The notes under the pieces: generated by a model
What the model was told of the DNA's origin: nothing
The model's database searches: none
The model's input: the letters and a program-made list of their open reading frames with translations, nothing else
Translations under genes and position numbers: made by a program
In this document: positions 19,791-29,504 of the stretch, one piece after another
Layout of the letters: each line of letters begins with the position of its first letter
Numbering within the stretch: position 1 is the stretch's first letter
Origin: Pseudoxanthomonas suwonensis 11-1
GTDB lineage: Bacteria > Pseudomonadota > Gammaproteobacteria > Xanthomonadales > Xanthomonadaceae
Reading direction: 5' to 3'
Assembly: GCF_000185965.1 (NCBI RefSeq)
Contig: NC_014924.1
Coordinates: 1,240,001 to 1,304,000, forward strand
Length of the DNA: 64,000 nucleotides

Positions 19791-19905
19791 CTCCGGTTCG
19801 CCGGAGGGCTGGCAACAGCATCAGGACCCGCCGTGTTTCCCCTTGGGGATCAGCGGCTTATAGACCGGTATGGGCATGGATGGAAAGCGTGGGGTAACCC
19901 ACCGC
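19791..19905 (+). promoter_or_regulatory. structured leader of rpmI-rplT, possible L20 autoregulatory site
   Basis: A 6-bp stem closed by a UUCG tetraloop (CTCCGG TTCG CCGGAG, from 19791) and a second stem with a GUAA tetraloop (GTGGG GTAA CCCAC, about 19891-19904) lie in the leader. Ribosomal protein L20 is known to repress this operon through leader RNA. That these hairpins are the binding site is inferred. No gene is seen in 19596-19941. Confidence 0.4.
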
Positions 19906-19941
19906 CCGTATCAGTGACAGTTCCCATCAAGGACATTCGCA

Positions 19942-20139
19942 ATGCCCAAGATCAAGACCAACCGGGCGGCGGCCAAGCGTTTCCGCAAGACCGCCTCCGG
20001 CAAGTACAAGGCTGGCCACGCCAACCGTAGCCACATCCTCACCAAGAAAGCGACCAAGCGGAAGCGCAACCTCCGGCAGACGAACCACGTCCGTGCCGAG
20101 GACGCAGGCCGTCTGGACCGCATGCTCCCGTATCTCTGA
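19942..20139 (+). CDS. rpmI: 50S ribosomal protein L35
   Basis: A 65-residue basic protein, [20 protein letters not shown]..., with the conserved [23 protein letters not shown] core. It is a component of the large ribosomal subunit. It lies 11 bp upstream of rplT. Confidence 0.97.
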   Translation: MPKIKTNRAAAKRFRKTASGKYKAGHANRSHILTKKATKRKRNLRQTNHVRAEDAGRLDRMLPYL

Positions 20140-20150
20140 GGAATTAGGAA

Positions 20151-21613
<1,463 letters not shown>

Positions 21614-21617
21614 GGGC

Positions 21618-21728
21618 GGGGATTGGGGATTCGGGATTGGGGATTCGTTCCCGGCCCGGACCCCAGACCCGGCATCGATGCGCAAGACGAATCCCGAATC
21701 CCGAATCCCGAATCCCGAATCCCGAATC
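21618..21728. repeat. GGGATTC/GAATCCC inverted repeat element between pheS and pheT
   Basis: Forward GGGATTGGGGATTCG-type copies (21618-21647) face five reverse CGAATCC units (21689-21728). The bases before pheT (CGGCTCCCAATG) resemble those before thrS (CGGCCCCCAAATG), so the same element type occupies both positions. Confidence 0.8.
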
Positions 21729-21738
21729 ACGGCTCCCA

Positions 21739-24156
21739 ATGAAATTTTCCGAGAACTGGCTGCGCAGCCACGTGTCGACCCTGGCCAACCGCGACGGGCT
21801 CGCGGCCACGCTGACGGCCATCGGCCTGGAAGTCGAGGAAGTCACCGCCCTGGGCGATGGCCTGGCCGGCGTGGTGGTCGGCCGCATCGTGGAAGCCGTC
21901 CGCCACCCGGAGGCCGACCGCCTGCAGGTGTGCAAGGTCGACATCGGCAACGGCGAGCCGCTGCAGATCGTGTGCGGCGCGCCCAACGCGCGCGTCGGCC
22001 TGGCCGCGCCGCTGGCGACGGTCGGTTCCAACGTCGGCGGCATGTCGATCAGGGCCGCGAAGCTGCGCGGCGTGGAGTCGTTCGGCATGCTCTGCTCGGC
22101 GAAGGAGCTGGGCCTGGACAGCGATGCCTCCGGCCTGCTGGAACTGCCGGCCGATGCGCCGGTCGGCCAGCCGCTGGCCGGGTACCTGGGCCTGCCGGAC
22201 GCCAGCATCGAGATCAAGCTGACCCCCAACCGCGCCGACTGCTTCAGCGTGCGCGGCATTGCCTACGACGTAGCCGCCGCGCTGGGCAGCGAGGTGGCGC
22301 CGATGGACAACGCGCCGGTGCCGGCCGCGACCGATGCGACCGTCGAGGTCGCGCTGGAAGCCGGCGAGCGCGTGCCGCGCTTCGTTGGCCGCGTGATCGA
22401 GGGCGTCGACCCGGCAGCCGCGACGCCGGTGTGGATGGCCGAGCGCCTGCGCCGTTCCGGCGTGCGTCCGATCAGCCTGCTGGTCGACGTCACCCAGTAC
22501 GTGATGCTGGAGCTGGGCCAGCCGATGCACGCCTTCGACCTGGACAAGCTGGAGGCGCCGGTCGTCGTGCGCCCGGCGCGCCAGGGCGAGGTGCTGAAGC
22601 TGCTGGACGGACGCGACGCCACCCTGGATGGCGAGTTCCTGGTCGTGTCCGACAGCCGCGGCGGCCGTGGCGCGCGCGCCGTGGCCGTGGGCGGCATCAT
22701 GGGCGGCGAGGACACCAAGGTCGGCGACAGCACCACCCGCGTGTTCCTCGAGGCCGCGCACTGGGTCCCCTCGGCCATCATCGGCCGCAGCCGCCGCCTG
22801 GGCCTGCACACCGATGCCGGGCACCGTTTCGAGCGCGGCGTGGATCCGGAGCTGCCGCGCGAGGCGGTCGAGTACGCCACCCGGCTGATCCTGGATATCG
22901 CCGGCGGGCGTCCCGGCCCGGTCACCGAGTCCACCGTGGCCGGCGCGCTGGCCGCGCCGCAGCCGATCGCGCTGCGGCGCGCACGCATCGCCCGCGTGCT
23001 CGGTACCGAGATCGCCGATGCCGAGGTCGAGCGCATCCTGCGCGCGCTGGGCATGGACGTTGCCGCCACCGCCGAGGGCTGGCAGGTGACTGCCCCGAGC
23101 CGACGCTTCGACATCGCGATCGAGGAAGACCTGATCGAGGAGCTGGCGCGCATCCACGGCTACGACCGCATCCCGGCCACCATCCCCGCCGGTCCGGCGC
23201 GGGTGGCCGCGGCCAGCGAGACCGTGCTGCCGGAGGCGGACCTGCGCCGCCACCTGGTCAGCCGCGACTACCTGGAAGCGGTGTGCTTCGCCTTCGTCGA
23301 CCAGAGGCTGCTTGAAGCCTGGGGCTGCACCGAAGGCACCGTGCCGCTGGCCAACCCGCTCAGCGCCGAGCTGGCGGTGATGCGTCCACGCCTGCTGCCA
23401 GGCCTGGTCGACGCGCTGGCGCGCAATGCCGCGCGCCAGGCCGGCCGCGTGCGCCTGTTCGAGCTGGGCCGGGTGTTCGCCGCAGACGGCGAGCGCCAGC
23501 CCGGCGCCCCGGCCCCGCGCGAGACCCGGCGCATCGCCGCGGTCGCCTGCGGCCAGTCCATCGCCGAGCAGTGGGGCCAGAAGGCGCGTCCGCTGGATTT
23601 CCACGACCTCAAGGGCGACCTCGAGTCGCTGGCCGCCCAGTCCGGCGCGCAGCTGGCGTTCCGCCCCTCGGCCGCGCCGTTCGGCCATCCGGGTCGCAGC
23701 GCCGACGTGTACCGCACCGACCTGGAAGGCGGCGAGGTGCTGCTGGGCTGGATCGGCCAGCTGCATCCGCGCCTGGCCAGGGCGCTGGAACTGGACGTGG
23801 ACGCCTACGGCTTCGAGCTGGACCTGGAACCGTTGCAGCAGCGTGCGCTGCCGCGTGCCCAGGCCCTGTCGCGTTTCCCGGCCGTGCGCCGCGACCTGGC
23901 CTTCGTGGTCGCCGAGCAGGTGGCCTGGGCCGACCTGGCCGCCAGTGTCCGTGCCGCGGCCGGCGAGGTCCTGCGCGAGCTGCAGCTGTTCGACCGCTAC
24001 CAGGGTCCGGGCGTTGAATCCGGGTTCAAGAGTCTGGCTATGGGCTTGATTTTGCAGGACAACACGCGCACTCTGACCGATCAAGACGCCGATGCCGTGG
24101 TGTCCCGCGTGGTGGCCGCCCTCGATAGCAGCCACGGTGCGAAGATCCGCGGCTGA
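21739..24156 (+). CDS. pheT: phenylalanyl-tRNA synthetase beta subunit
   Basis: An 805-residue subunit with the full domain order: tRNA-binding OB fold ([23 protein letters not shown]), B3/B4 editing domain, B5 domain, catalytic-like core and C-terminal ferredoxin-fold anticodon-binding domain ([14 protein letters not shown]). The ATG at 21739 begins the canonical [12 protein letters not shown]. Its ribosome site is masked by the repeat element. It is followed by ihfA after 14 bp. Confidence 0.97.
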   Translation: MKFSENWLRSHVSTLANRDGLAATLTAIGLEVEEVTALGDGLAGVVVGRIVEAVRHPEADRLQVCKVDIGNGEPLQIVCGAPNARVGLAAPLATVGSNVGGMSIRAAKLRGVESFGMLCSAKELGLDSDASGLLELPADAPVGQPLAGYLGLPDASIEIKLTPNRADCFSVRGIAYDVAAALGSEVAPMDNAPVPAATDATVEVALEAGERVPRFVGRVIEGVDPAAATPVWMAERLRRSGVRPISLLVDVTQYVMLELGQPMHAFDLDKLEAPVVVRPARQGEVLKLLDGRDATLDGEFLVVSDSRGGRGARAVAVGGIMGGEDTKVGDSTTRVFLEAAHWVPSAIIGRSRRLGLHTDAGHRFERGVDPELPREAVEYATRLILDIAGGRPGPVTESTVAGALAAPQPIALRRARIARVLGTEIADAEVERILRALGMDVAATAEGWQVTAPSRRFDIAIEEDLIEELARIHGYDRIPATIPAGPARVAAASETVLPEADLRRHLVSRDYLEAVCFAFVDQRLLEAWGCTEGTVPLANPLSAELAVMRPRLLPGLVDALARNAARQAGRVRLFELGRVFAADGERQPGAPAPRETRRIAAVACGQSIAEQWGQKARPLDFHDLKGDLESLAAQSGAQLAFRPSAAPFGHPGRSADVYRTDLEGGEVLLGWIGQLHPRLARALELDVDAYGFELDLEPLQQRALPRAQALSRFPAVRRDLAFVVAEQVAWADLAASVRAAAGEVLRELQLFDRYQGPGVESGFKSLAMGLILQDNTRTLTDQDADAVVSRVVAALDSSHGAKIRG

Positions 24157-24170
24157 TACGGGGAAAAGGA

Positions 24171-24476
24171 ATGGCACTGACCAAGGCGGAGATGGCCGAG
24201 CGTCTTTTTGACGAAGTCGGCCTGAACAAGCGCGAGGCGAAGGAGTTCGTCGACGCGTTCTTCGACGTGTTGCGCGAGGCGCTGCAGGACGGGCGGCAGG
24301 TCAAGCTGTCCGGCTTCGGCAACTTCGACCTGCGCCGCAAGAACCAGCGGCCGGGGCGCAACCCGAAGACCGGCGAGGAGATCCCGATCTCCGCGCGCAC
24401 CGTGGTCACCTTCCGCCCGGGCCAGAAGCTCAAGGAGCGCGTGGAAGCCTACGCGGGAGTGGCGCCGAATGCTTGA
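24171..24476 (+). CDS. ihfA: integration host factor alpha subunit
   Basis: A 101-residue HU-fold protein, [28 protein letters not shown], with the arm [27 protein letters not shown]. With IhfB it bends DNA and commonly assists tyrosine recombinases. It overlaps the MerR-type gene by 8 bp. A prophage attachment site lies about 450 bp downstream. Confidence 0.97.
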   Translation: MALTKAEMAERLFDEVGLNKREAKEFVDAFFDVLREALQDGRQVKLSGFGNFDLRRKNQRPGRNPKTGEEIPISARTVVTFRPGQKLKERVEAYAGVAPNA

Positions 24477-24825
24477 TCCGGGCAGCAACCGCGAACTTCC
24501 GCCGATCCCCGCCAAGCGCTACTTCACCATCGGCGAGGTCAGCGAACTGTGCGACGTGAAGCCGCACGTGCTGCGCTACTGGGAGACCGAGTTCCCCAGC
24601 CTCAGCCCGGTCAAGCGCCGCGGCAACCGCCGCTACTACCAGCGCCACGACGTGCTGATGGTCCGGCAGATCCGCAGCCTGCTGTACGAACACGGCTACA
24701 CCATCGGTGGCGCGCGCCTGCGCCTGGAAGGCGAGGGCGCCAAGCAGGAGTCTGCACTGAGCAGCCAGATCGTGCGCCAGGTGCGCATGGAGCTGGAGGA
24801 AGTGCTGCAGCTGCTGCGCCGCTGA
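24469..24825 (+). CDS. MerR-family regulator
   Basis: A 118-residue protein with an N-terminal MerR helix-turn-helix and wing ([43 protein letters not shown]) and a short dimerisation helix but no effector domain. This small MerR protein is conserved beside ihfA in gammaproteobacteria; its target is unknown. Confidence 0.9.
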   Translation: MLDPGSNRELPPIPAKRYFTIGEVSELCDVKPHVLRYWETEFPSLSPVKRRGNRRYYQRHDVLMVRQIRSLLYEHGYTIGGARLRLEGEGAKQESALSSQIVRQVRMELEEVLQLLRR

Positions 24826-24856
24826 TCCCGGGCTCGCGGTCGTGCCGGGCAACCGG

Positions 24857-24862
24857 TATAAT
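24857..24862 (+). promoter_or_regulatory. -10 box of tRNA-Pro promoter
   Basis: A perfect TATAAT, 30 bp before the tRNA 5' end. The -35 region is poor. Confidence 0.65.
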
Positions 24863-24892
24863 CGCCAGCCCGCCAAGGCGGGACGTTTTTCC

Positions 24893-24969
24893 CGGGGTAT
24901 AGCGCAGCCTGGTAGCGCACTTGTCTGGGGGACAAGTGGTCGTCGGTTCGAATCCGGCTACCCCGACCA
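24893..24969 (+). tRNA. tRNA-Pro(GGG)
   Basis: A 77-nt cloverleaf with encoded CCA. The acceptor stem pairs CGGGGTA with TACCCCG, the anticodon stem CTTGT/ACAAG encloses CTGGGGG with anticodon GGG, and the T arm holds GGTTCGAATCC. Its 3' part from 24923 is the left prophage attachment site. The gene remains intact at this end, but its original terminator is now at 60552-60580. Confidence 0.97.
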
Positions 24970-24972
24970 AAT
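24923..24972. other. attL core
   Basis: Fifty bases from GTCTGGGGGACAAG in the anticodon loop to CGACCAAAT just past the CCA end, identical to 60492-60541. The flanks differ on both sides. Confidence 0.95.
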
Positions 24973-24992
24973 TGAAAGGGGCGTGGAAGGGA

Positions 24993-25025
24993 GCAATAGG
25001 GTTTAGGTGCCTGAAACCCTATTGC
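24993..25025. terminator. perfect 12-bp inverted repeat at the left prophage end
   Basis: GCAATAGGGTTT (24993-25004) pairs perfectly with AAACCCTATTGC (25014-25025) around a 9-base loop. It spans the stop codon of the HNH gene and may end the leftward int operon, though no T run follows. Two direct copies of GCAACCTT (25024-25031, 25035-25042) adjoin it and could be integrase arm sites. Confidence 0.5.
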
Positions 25026-25789
25026 AACCTTGTCGCAACCTTATCCAGCCGGGCGATCCGCTTTCGAGCGATCGCCTTGGCCATCTCTACGAGCACGTCC
25101 TCGCCCCACTGGCTCATCGCGTAGTTGGCGGCGCAGCAGACGATCCGGCAGTTCTCCCTCGTGTAGCCCAGGGCCGAGTCGATACGGTCGATGCTGGGCG
25201 CCCAGGGCCGGCGCATCTTCCTCCCCGGGGGGAGGGTGCCCCGGTCCACCGAGAGGGCTATCCCGGTCACTGCGCACCGGCCACCGCTAGACTTCACCAT
25301 CTGCTCGACGTCCTCTATCTGCAGCTCGAATGGCAGGCCGCGCGCTGCGGCGTTCTTCTTCGCGGCCAGGTACAGAGGACGGATCCAGCCTGCCTCGGGC
25401 CGTGCCGGCCGCAGCCCAGTGCGCAGGGCCTGCGCTGGTGGCGGGGTGTACGCCCAGGAATGGCGGATCTGCTCCTGCTCGGATAGCCTCCGCTGCATGG
25501 GTAGGAGGTCCGGCATCCGCACCGCCACGATCCTCAGCAACTCGGGGTCTGCCTTGCCCCACGGGTAGCTCATGAAGCTCTGCCGGTAGATGTACTTTCC
25601 GCCACGAGGGGCTACTGGCCCGAAGGCCTCGTTGAGCAGCTCCGCGAGACGCAACGCAACCTCCTCGGCGAGGGTGCTCAGGTAGATCGTGCTGCCGTTG
25701 TCGGGCCGCTTGTAGCGCAGGGCGCCAGTGCGCGGATCGCGGGTGACCCTGCGCGGCAGGTCTAGGTTTTTGGTTCTGCGGCGTCCCAT
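25019..25789 (-). CDS. HNH-like endonuclease with integrase-like N-terminus
   Basis: A 256-residue phage protein. The C-terminal half has the layout GGRCAVTGIAL, then RRPWAPSIDRIDSALGYTRENCRIVC, which is typical of HNH-like phage endonucleases around the PSIDRID motif. The N-terminus (MGRRRTKNLDLPRRV, RYKRPDNGSTIYLSTLAEEVALRLAELL) resembles the arm-type DNA-binding segment of Rac-type integrases. It lies 3 bp downstream of the integrase, nearest to attL. It is probably a DNA-binding endonuclease; its role in the phage cycle is unknown. Confidence 0.6.
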   Translation of the reverse strand: MGRRRTKNLDLPRRVTRDPRTGALRYKRPDNGSTIYLSTLAEEVALRLAELLNEAFGPVAPRGGKYIYRQSFMSYPWGKADPELLRIVAVRMPDLLPMQRRLSEQEQIRHSWAYTPPPAQALRTGLRPARPEAGWIRPLYLAAKKNAAARGLPFELQIEDVEQMVKSSGGRCAVTGIALSVDRGTLPPGRKMRRPWAPSIDRIDSALGYTRENCRIVCCAANYAMSQWGEDVLVEMAKAIARKRIARLDKVATRLQ

Positions 25790-25792
25790 ATG

Positions 25793-26893
25793 TCACCTCC
25801 TGAGCGATAGCCCAGTCTCGACCTCGCTCCACGGCACCTCGTGCCCCTCCAGGTAGACGCTGGTCATCGCCTCGCTGGCGTGGCCCATGAGCGCCTGCAC
25901 CTGCTGCAGGGACCAGCCCTGTTCGCGCAGCAGCGCGCCGCCCAGGCTGCGGATCTCGTGGAAGGTGGGCGGGCTCTCGCCGCCGATGCCGGCCGCGTCG
26001 CGCGCCTCGGCGAAGGCCCGGGTGATCTGCTCGGGCATGACCTGCGTGTGGTGCACCCGACCGGCCGCGCCCTTGCCGCGCGGCTTGGCCTTCTCCGGCA
26101 GCCGGTGGACCAGGTAGGGCGACACCACCGCGTCCCGGCACCGGGCCACCAGCGCGGCCAGGTCGGCCCCCATCTTGATCCGCAGGCGCACAGCCGTGCT
26201 GCCCTCGGTTTTCTGCGGCACCACCCAGAGCGCGTCGTCGTGCACGTCGGCGAACCGCAGCGTGGCCACGTCCTCGCGCCGCAGCAGCGTCAGCAGAGAC
26301 AGGTCCATGGCGTTGCGCAGCCAGCCCGGGGCCTGGGCGTGGATGGCCCGGTAGGTGTCCAGCGTCAGCCGGGCGCGCTGGCGCGTGTGCGAGAACTTGC
26401 GGGTCAGCTCGGCCGGGTTGGAGTCGATCCAGCCCTCCTGCACCGCGCACGCCAGGATCCAGCCCAGCACCAGCCGGTAGGTCTGCCGGCCGCGCGCGGA
26501 TTCGGTGACGCCGCGGATGTACTCGGCGCAATCCTTGACGGTCAGCCCCTCCAGCTCCCGGCCGCCGATGTCGGCCTCTATGCGCTTGAGGAACACCCCG
26601 TACCAGGCCGCGGTCTTGGCGCCCCAGCCGCGGTGCGGCAGGTCGTCGGCGCGGAACACCGCCAGCGCGTCGGCCACGGTCCTGCCGGTCCCCACCACGC
26701 GCGCGACAAGGTCGTCGCTCGGCGTCAGCAGGGCGTTGAGCTTCCGGGCCGCGGCGAAGGCCTTGGCCTTGTCGGTGCCCATCCACGTCTCGGCCTTCGT
26801 CACCGGGTGGCGGTACTTGAAGCCGCCGCGGCCGGACGTGTAGAGGTTTGCCGGCCAGCCAGCGCGGGCCTTCGATCGCTGCCTCGGCACCAT
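25793..26893 (-). CDS. int: tyrosine-type phage integrase
   Basis: A 366-residue site-specific recombinase. Residues 1-50 form an arm-binding region (NLYTSGRGGFKYRHPVTKAETWMG), then a SAM-like core-binding domain and the catalytic domain. The catalytic set is visible: Arg in LLTLLRREDVATLRF, HEIR in TFHEIRSLGGALL, His in LMGHAS and the nucleophile Tyr in MTSVYLEG. The ATG at 26893 begins one base after the excisionase stop. It catalyses integration and excision at tRNA-Pro. Confidence 0.95.
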   Translation of the reverse strand: MVPRQRSKARAGWPANLYTSGRGGFKYRHPVTKAETWMGTDKAKAFAAARKLNALLTPSDDLVARVVGTGRTVADALAVFRADDLPHRGWGAKTAAWYGVFLKRIEADIGGRELEGLTVKDCAEYIRGVTESARGRQTYRLVLGWILACAVQEGWIDSNPAELTRKFSHTRQRARLTLDTYRAIHAQAPGWLRNAMDLSLLTLLRREDVATLRFADVHDDALWVVPQKTEGSTAVRLRIKMGADLAALVARCRDAVVSPYLVHRLPEKAKPRGKGAAGRVHHTQVMPEQITRAFAEARDAAGIGGESPPTFHEIRSLGGALLREQGWSLQQVQALMGHASEAMTSVYLEGHEVPWSEVETGLSLRR

Positions 26894-26894
26894 G

Positions 26895-27095
26895 TCAGCC
26901 GGTCCTCTCCAGCACGCGGCGCACCAGCTCGTCGCCATCGGCCAGCCATTCGGATTCGTCCACGTACCACGTGCCTCCGACCTTTTTCCCGGCCAGCTTG
27001 CCGGTGCGCAGCCAGCGGCGCACGGTCACCTCGTCCGGGGCGCTGCCTTCTTCGAAGTGGCGCTCCCGCCACTTTGGGATCGTGATCAGTCGCAT
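26895..27095 (-). CDS. xis: excisionase-like protein
   Basis: A 66-residue protein starting MRLITIPKWRERHFEEGSAP. It has a winged-helix/MerR-like DNA-binding motif, EVTVRRWLRTGKLAGKKVGGTWYVDESEWL, as in phage Xis proteins that direct integrase to excision. It overlaps the upstream gene by 10 bp and immediately precedes int. Confidence 0.8.
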   Translation of the reverse strand: MRLITIPKWRERHFEEGSAPDEVTVRRWLRTGKLAGKKVGGTWYVDESEWLADGDELVRRVLERTG

Positions 27096-27358
27096 CCGTC
27101 CCGGTCCTCCAGCAAGTGCTTCGTGTCGATCTTCCACCCGGCCTCACGCGCGCCCTGCAGCCGCAGCTCGGCCGCGTCGAACTCGTCCAGCTGGAGGAAC
27201 TCGATTGCGGCTTCGATGTGCTGGGGCGAGAACGGACGCTGCGACCAGAAGTAGTCGTAGACGTTGCCCTTGCTGCACTTCCACGCCGGGGCCAGGTCCT
27301 GCATCCGACGGCCTTCCTCTCGCAGGTGGCGGCGCAGAATGCCGCGCACGCTGTTCAC
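27086..27358 (-). CDS. small phage HTH-like protein
   Basis: A 90-residue protein with a GTG start at 27358, overlapping the upstream stop as GTGA. The segment MQDLAPAWKCSKGNVYDYFWSQRPFSPQHIEAAIEFLQL looks like a helix-turn-helix. It could be a regulator of excision. The frame is open further upstream but that reading is a shadow of the neighbouring gene. Confidence 0.55.
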   Translation of the reverse strand: MNSVRGILRRHLREEGRRMQDLAPAWKCSKGNVYDYFWSQRPFSPQHIEAAIEFLQLDEFDAAELRLQGAREAGWKIDTKHLLEDRDGCD

Positions 27359-27780
27359 GGCTCGGGGCACCCGGATGGGGCGGCCGCCGACTGCGCGGCC
27401 GCGGGCTGCTGGGGCGCGGCGAGCGCTGCCAGCTCCGCGTCGATGGCGTCGATCTGCTGCTGCACGCGGCCGTCCTGGTAGGCCCCATTTCCGAAGCTGT
27501 TGTTCAGGACGTTGCGGCGCTCCAGCAGGCGCGCGCGGCGGCCATCGGTGCCCACCGCCTCCCCGCTCGGCGCTGCGGGCCACGGCTTCTTCCCTTCGCG
27601 GGCTTCTTCATAGAAGTCCTGTGCGAAGAACGCACGCTCTGCATTGGCTGCGGCTGCGGCTGCGGGCTGCTGGGCGAGGGCGGCAACCATGTCCTTAGCC
27701 CATGCGTGCAGTACGTCGGCATTCATGGTCGGTCGGTACTCACGCAGGAGCGCCCGCACCGGGTCTGTGTTGTTGGTCAT
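27355..27780 (-). CDS. phage hypothetical protein
   Basis: A 141-residue protein, MTNNTDPVRALLREYRPTMN..., alanine- and glutamine-rich. It has a helical centre (RRARLLERRNVLNNSFGNG) and a coiled-coil-like segment near residues 100-120. It starts on the ATGA overlap with the upstream gene. No function can be assigned. Confidence 0.6.
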   Translation of the reverse strand: MTNNTDPVRALLREYRPTMNADVLHAWAKDMVAALAQQPAAAAAANAERAFFAQDFYEEAREGKKPWPAAPSGEAVGTDGRRARLLERRNVLNNSFGNGAYQDGRVQQQIDAIDAELAALAAPQQPAAAQSAAAPSGCPEP

Positions 27781-27944
27781 CGTGTCAGCGCCTCCAGGCG
27801 CTCGGCTTGTTCGGTGTAGTAGCGATACCGGCGGGTATCGTTCGGGAACTGCTGCAGCGATGCCTCTGCCGCCGCGCGCCACTGCTGTGCCTGCTTCTGC
27901 GGCGAGTCGCGGTAGAGGTCGCGCTGGGTGGTGTCGGATCGCAT
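27777..27944 (-). CDS. small phage hypothetical protein
   Basis: A 55-residue, highly polar, helical protein, MRSDTTQRDLYRDSPQKQAQ. It overlaps the next gene by ATGA, which supports it as a real coupled gene. No function is recognised. Confidence 0.55.
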   Translation of the reverse strand: MRSDTTQRDLYRDSPQKQAQQWRAAAEASLQQFPNDTRRYRYYTEQAERLEALTR

Positions 27945-27951
27945 GGCGACC

Positions 27952-28278
27952 TCAGAATGGGATGTCGTCGTCCGCGAAACCGTCATCGCTGACCGGGTCC
28001 TGTCGGGTCGCCGGAGCCGAGCGCTGCGCCTGACGCTGCGGAGCGCTGCGCTGCTGGCCACCACGCTCCCGGTCCGGCCTCCACTGGTCCACGGCCACGT
28101 ACCACTTGCCGCTGCTGCCGCTGACCTTGACCTCGGCGTTGATCCAGTCGCCGCCCTGCTGCTGCAGCCAGGCGATCAGCTCCTCGCGCTTGATCGACAG
28201 CTTGGCCTTGACGTACTCGGGCGCGTTCTCGTGGGGCGCCTTGGCCATCAGGCCGTCGATGAATTGGGTGTCGCTCAT
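27952..28278 (-). CDS. phage protein with SSB-type acidic C-terminal tail
   Basis: A 108-residue protein. The first 70 residues (MSDTQFIDGLMAKAPHENAP, AKLSIKREELIAWLQQQGGDW, KVSGSSGKWYVAVDQWRPD) form a compact domain common next to phage recombination genes. A Gln/Arg/Ala linker leads to the terminal DDGFADDDIPF, which matches the acidic tip through which SSB recruits partner proteins. It lies downstream of the annealing-protein and exonuclease genes. It is probably an SSB analogue or partner mimic; no canonical OB fold is evident. Confidence 0.6.
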   Translation of the reverse strand: MSDTQFIDGLMAKAPHENAPEYVKAKLSIKREELIAWLQQQGGDWINAEVKVSGSSGKWYVAVDQWRPDRERGGQQRSAPQRQAQRSAPATRQDPVSDDGFADDDIPF

Positions 28279-28432
28279 GTCTGCTCCGGTTGAATAGGTC
28301 CCGGTTACGGCTCCGGGGTCGCCTTTACGACCGATTGGCGCGGCTCACCGAGGGGAGCGGCTCGCCGCTGGGTGCGCCCCGTGGGGAGGCGGGGCGCGGG
28401 GCCGGCGCAGGGGAGGCGCCGGGTTCGGGGGG

Positions 28433-29500
28433 TCACTTCGCGGCCAGGTCCAGCGCGTCGCGGCGGAGTTCGTAGGCCTTCGTCAACTCGGGCTGCGCGT
28501 CCTGTGGCAGCATCCGCCCCAGGTCATACGCGGCGTCCAGCGCGTCCACGTCCTGCGCGGACTGGATGCCGGCGAGCACTTCGGCGAGGGTCGGGGCTTG
28601 CGGATCGGTCGGCTGCTCGGGCTGAGGCTTGGTCGCGCGCGCCTTCACCTTTTCGCGCAGACTCGCCGCAGCCGGAGCAGACTCGGCCGCCGCCTCGTCG
28701 ACCTCGAACCAGTCGGCCGGCACGCTCATGCCGTCGCGCAGGCTCGCCCAGATCTTCTTGAGCTGGACCACCTGCGCCGGGCGCGTGGCCTCCAGCCGGC
28801 ACTGATTGCGCTTCTCGATCTGCTGCTGCGTCACGCCGAACTGGTCGAATGCGGCCACCAGCTTCTTGAGGCCCTCGGCGGAGGTGTCGGCGCTGGCCTT
28901 CATGGTCTGCTCGCACTGCTTGACTGCGGCCTCGATCACATCGCCCGGGATCACGCCCAGGATGCAGGCACGCAGCCGGCGGGCGCCCTGATTGGCCACC
29001 AGCTCGTACACGTCGCGCGGATCCTCCAGCCGCTTCGCGCCCTGTCGGGTGTGCCGGACGTGTGGCACCTGGAACACCTTCACCTGACGGGTGTTCGTCT
29101 CGATGTCCCACGCAAAGGCTTCGACGGACGACTCGCCGTTGCGCTGCTCCAGCTCGCGGATGCCGAACTGCACGTTGCCCCAGCACTGGGCCGCGACCTC
29201 GGCCAAGCGGATGCTCGGGCCGGTCACGTCGCTGCCGCCGCGGCTGTAGCTGTAGAGCGCGCCCTCGGCGAGGGTGGGGCGGGTGCAGGCCTGCAGGATG
29301 CGGTCCATGGCCTCGATGGGGTCGCGCGGGAACTTCTTGGCGATGACCATGGCCGCCTGCACCTCGGCGATCTCGCGCTGCTGGCCGGCGTCGGCCATGG
29401 CGTTGTTGCTGGCGCGGGTAGCGATCGACGCGCTTCCGAACGGGTTGGCGCCGGCGGCGACGGGGGTGGTGTTCTGCTGGTGGTGGGCGATGGCGTTCAT
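28433..29500 (-). CDS. candidate phage single-strand annealing/recombination protein
   Basis: A 355-residue protein with a conserved core (VQAAMVIAKKFPRDPIEAMDR, YSRGGSDVTGPSIRLAEVAA, ANQGARRLRACILGVIPGDV) and a variable C-terminal tail. Proteins of this kind are widespread beside YqaJ-type exonucleases, where Red-beta/RecT-like annealing proteins normally sit. The sequence itself does not match RecT, Erf or Rad52-like motifs that I can recognise, so the role rests on context. It ends 154 bp before the SSB-tail gene. Confidence 0.5.
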   Translation of the reverse strand: MNAIAHHQQNTTPVAAGANPFGSASIATRASNNAMADAGQQREIAEVQAAMVIAKKFPRDPIEAMDRILQACTRPTLAEGALYSYSRGGSDVTGPSIRLAEVAAQCWGNVQFGIRELEQRNGESSVEAFAWDIETNTRQVKVFQVPHVRHTRQGAKRLEDPRDVYELVANQGARRLRACILGVIPGDVIEAAVKQCEQTMKASADTSAEGLKKLVAAFDQFGVTQQQIEKRNQCRLEATRPAQVVQLKKIWASLRDGMSVPADWFEVDEAAAESAPAAASLREKVKARATKPQPEQPTDPQAPTLAEVLAGIQSAQDVDALDAAYDLGRMLPQDAQPELTKAYELRRDALDLAAK

Positions 29501-29504
29501 GGGC

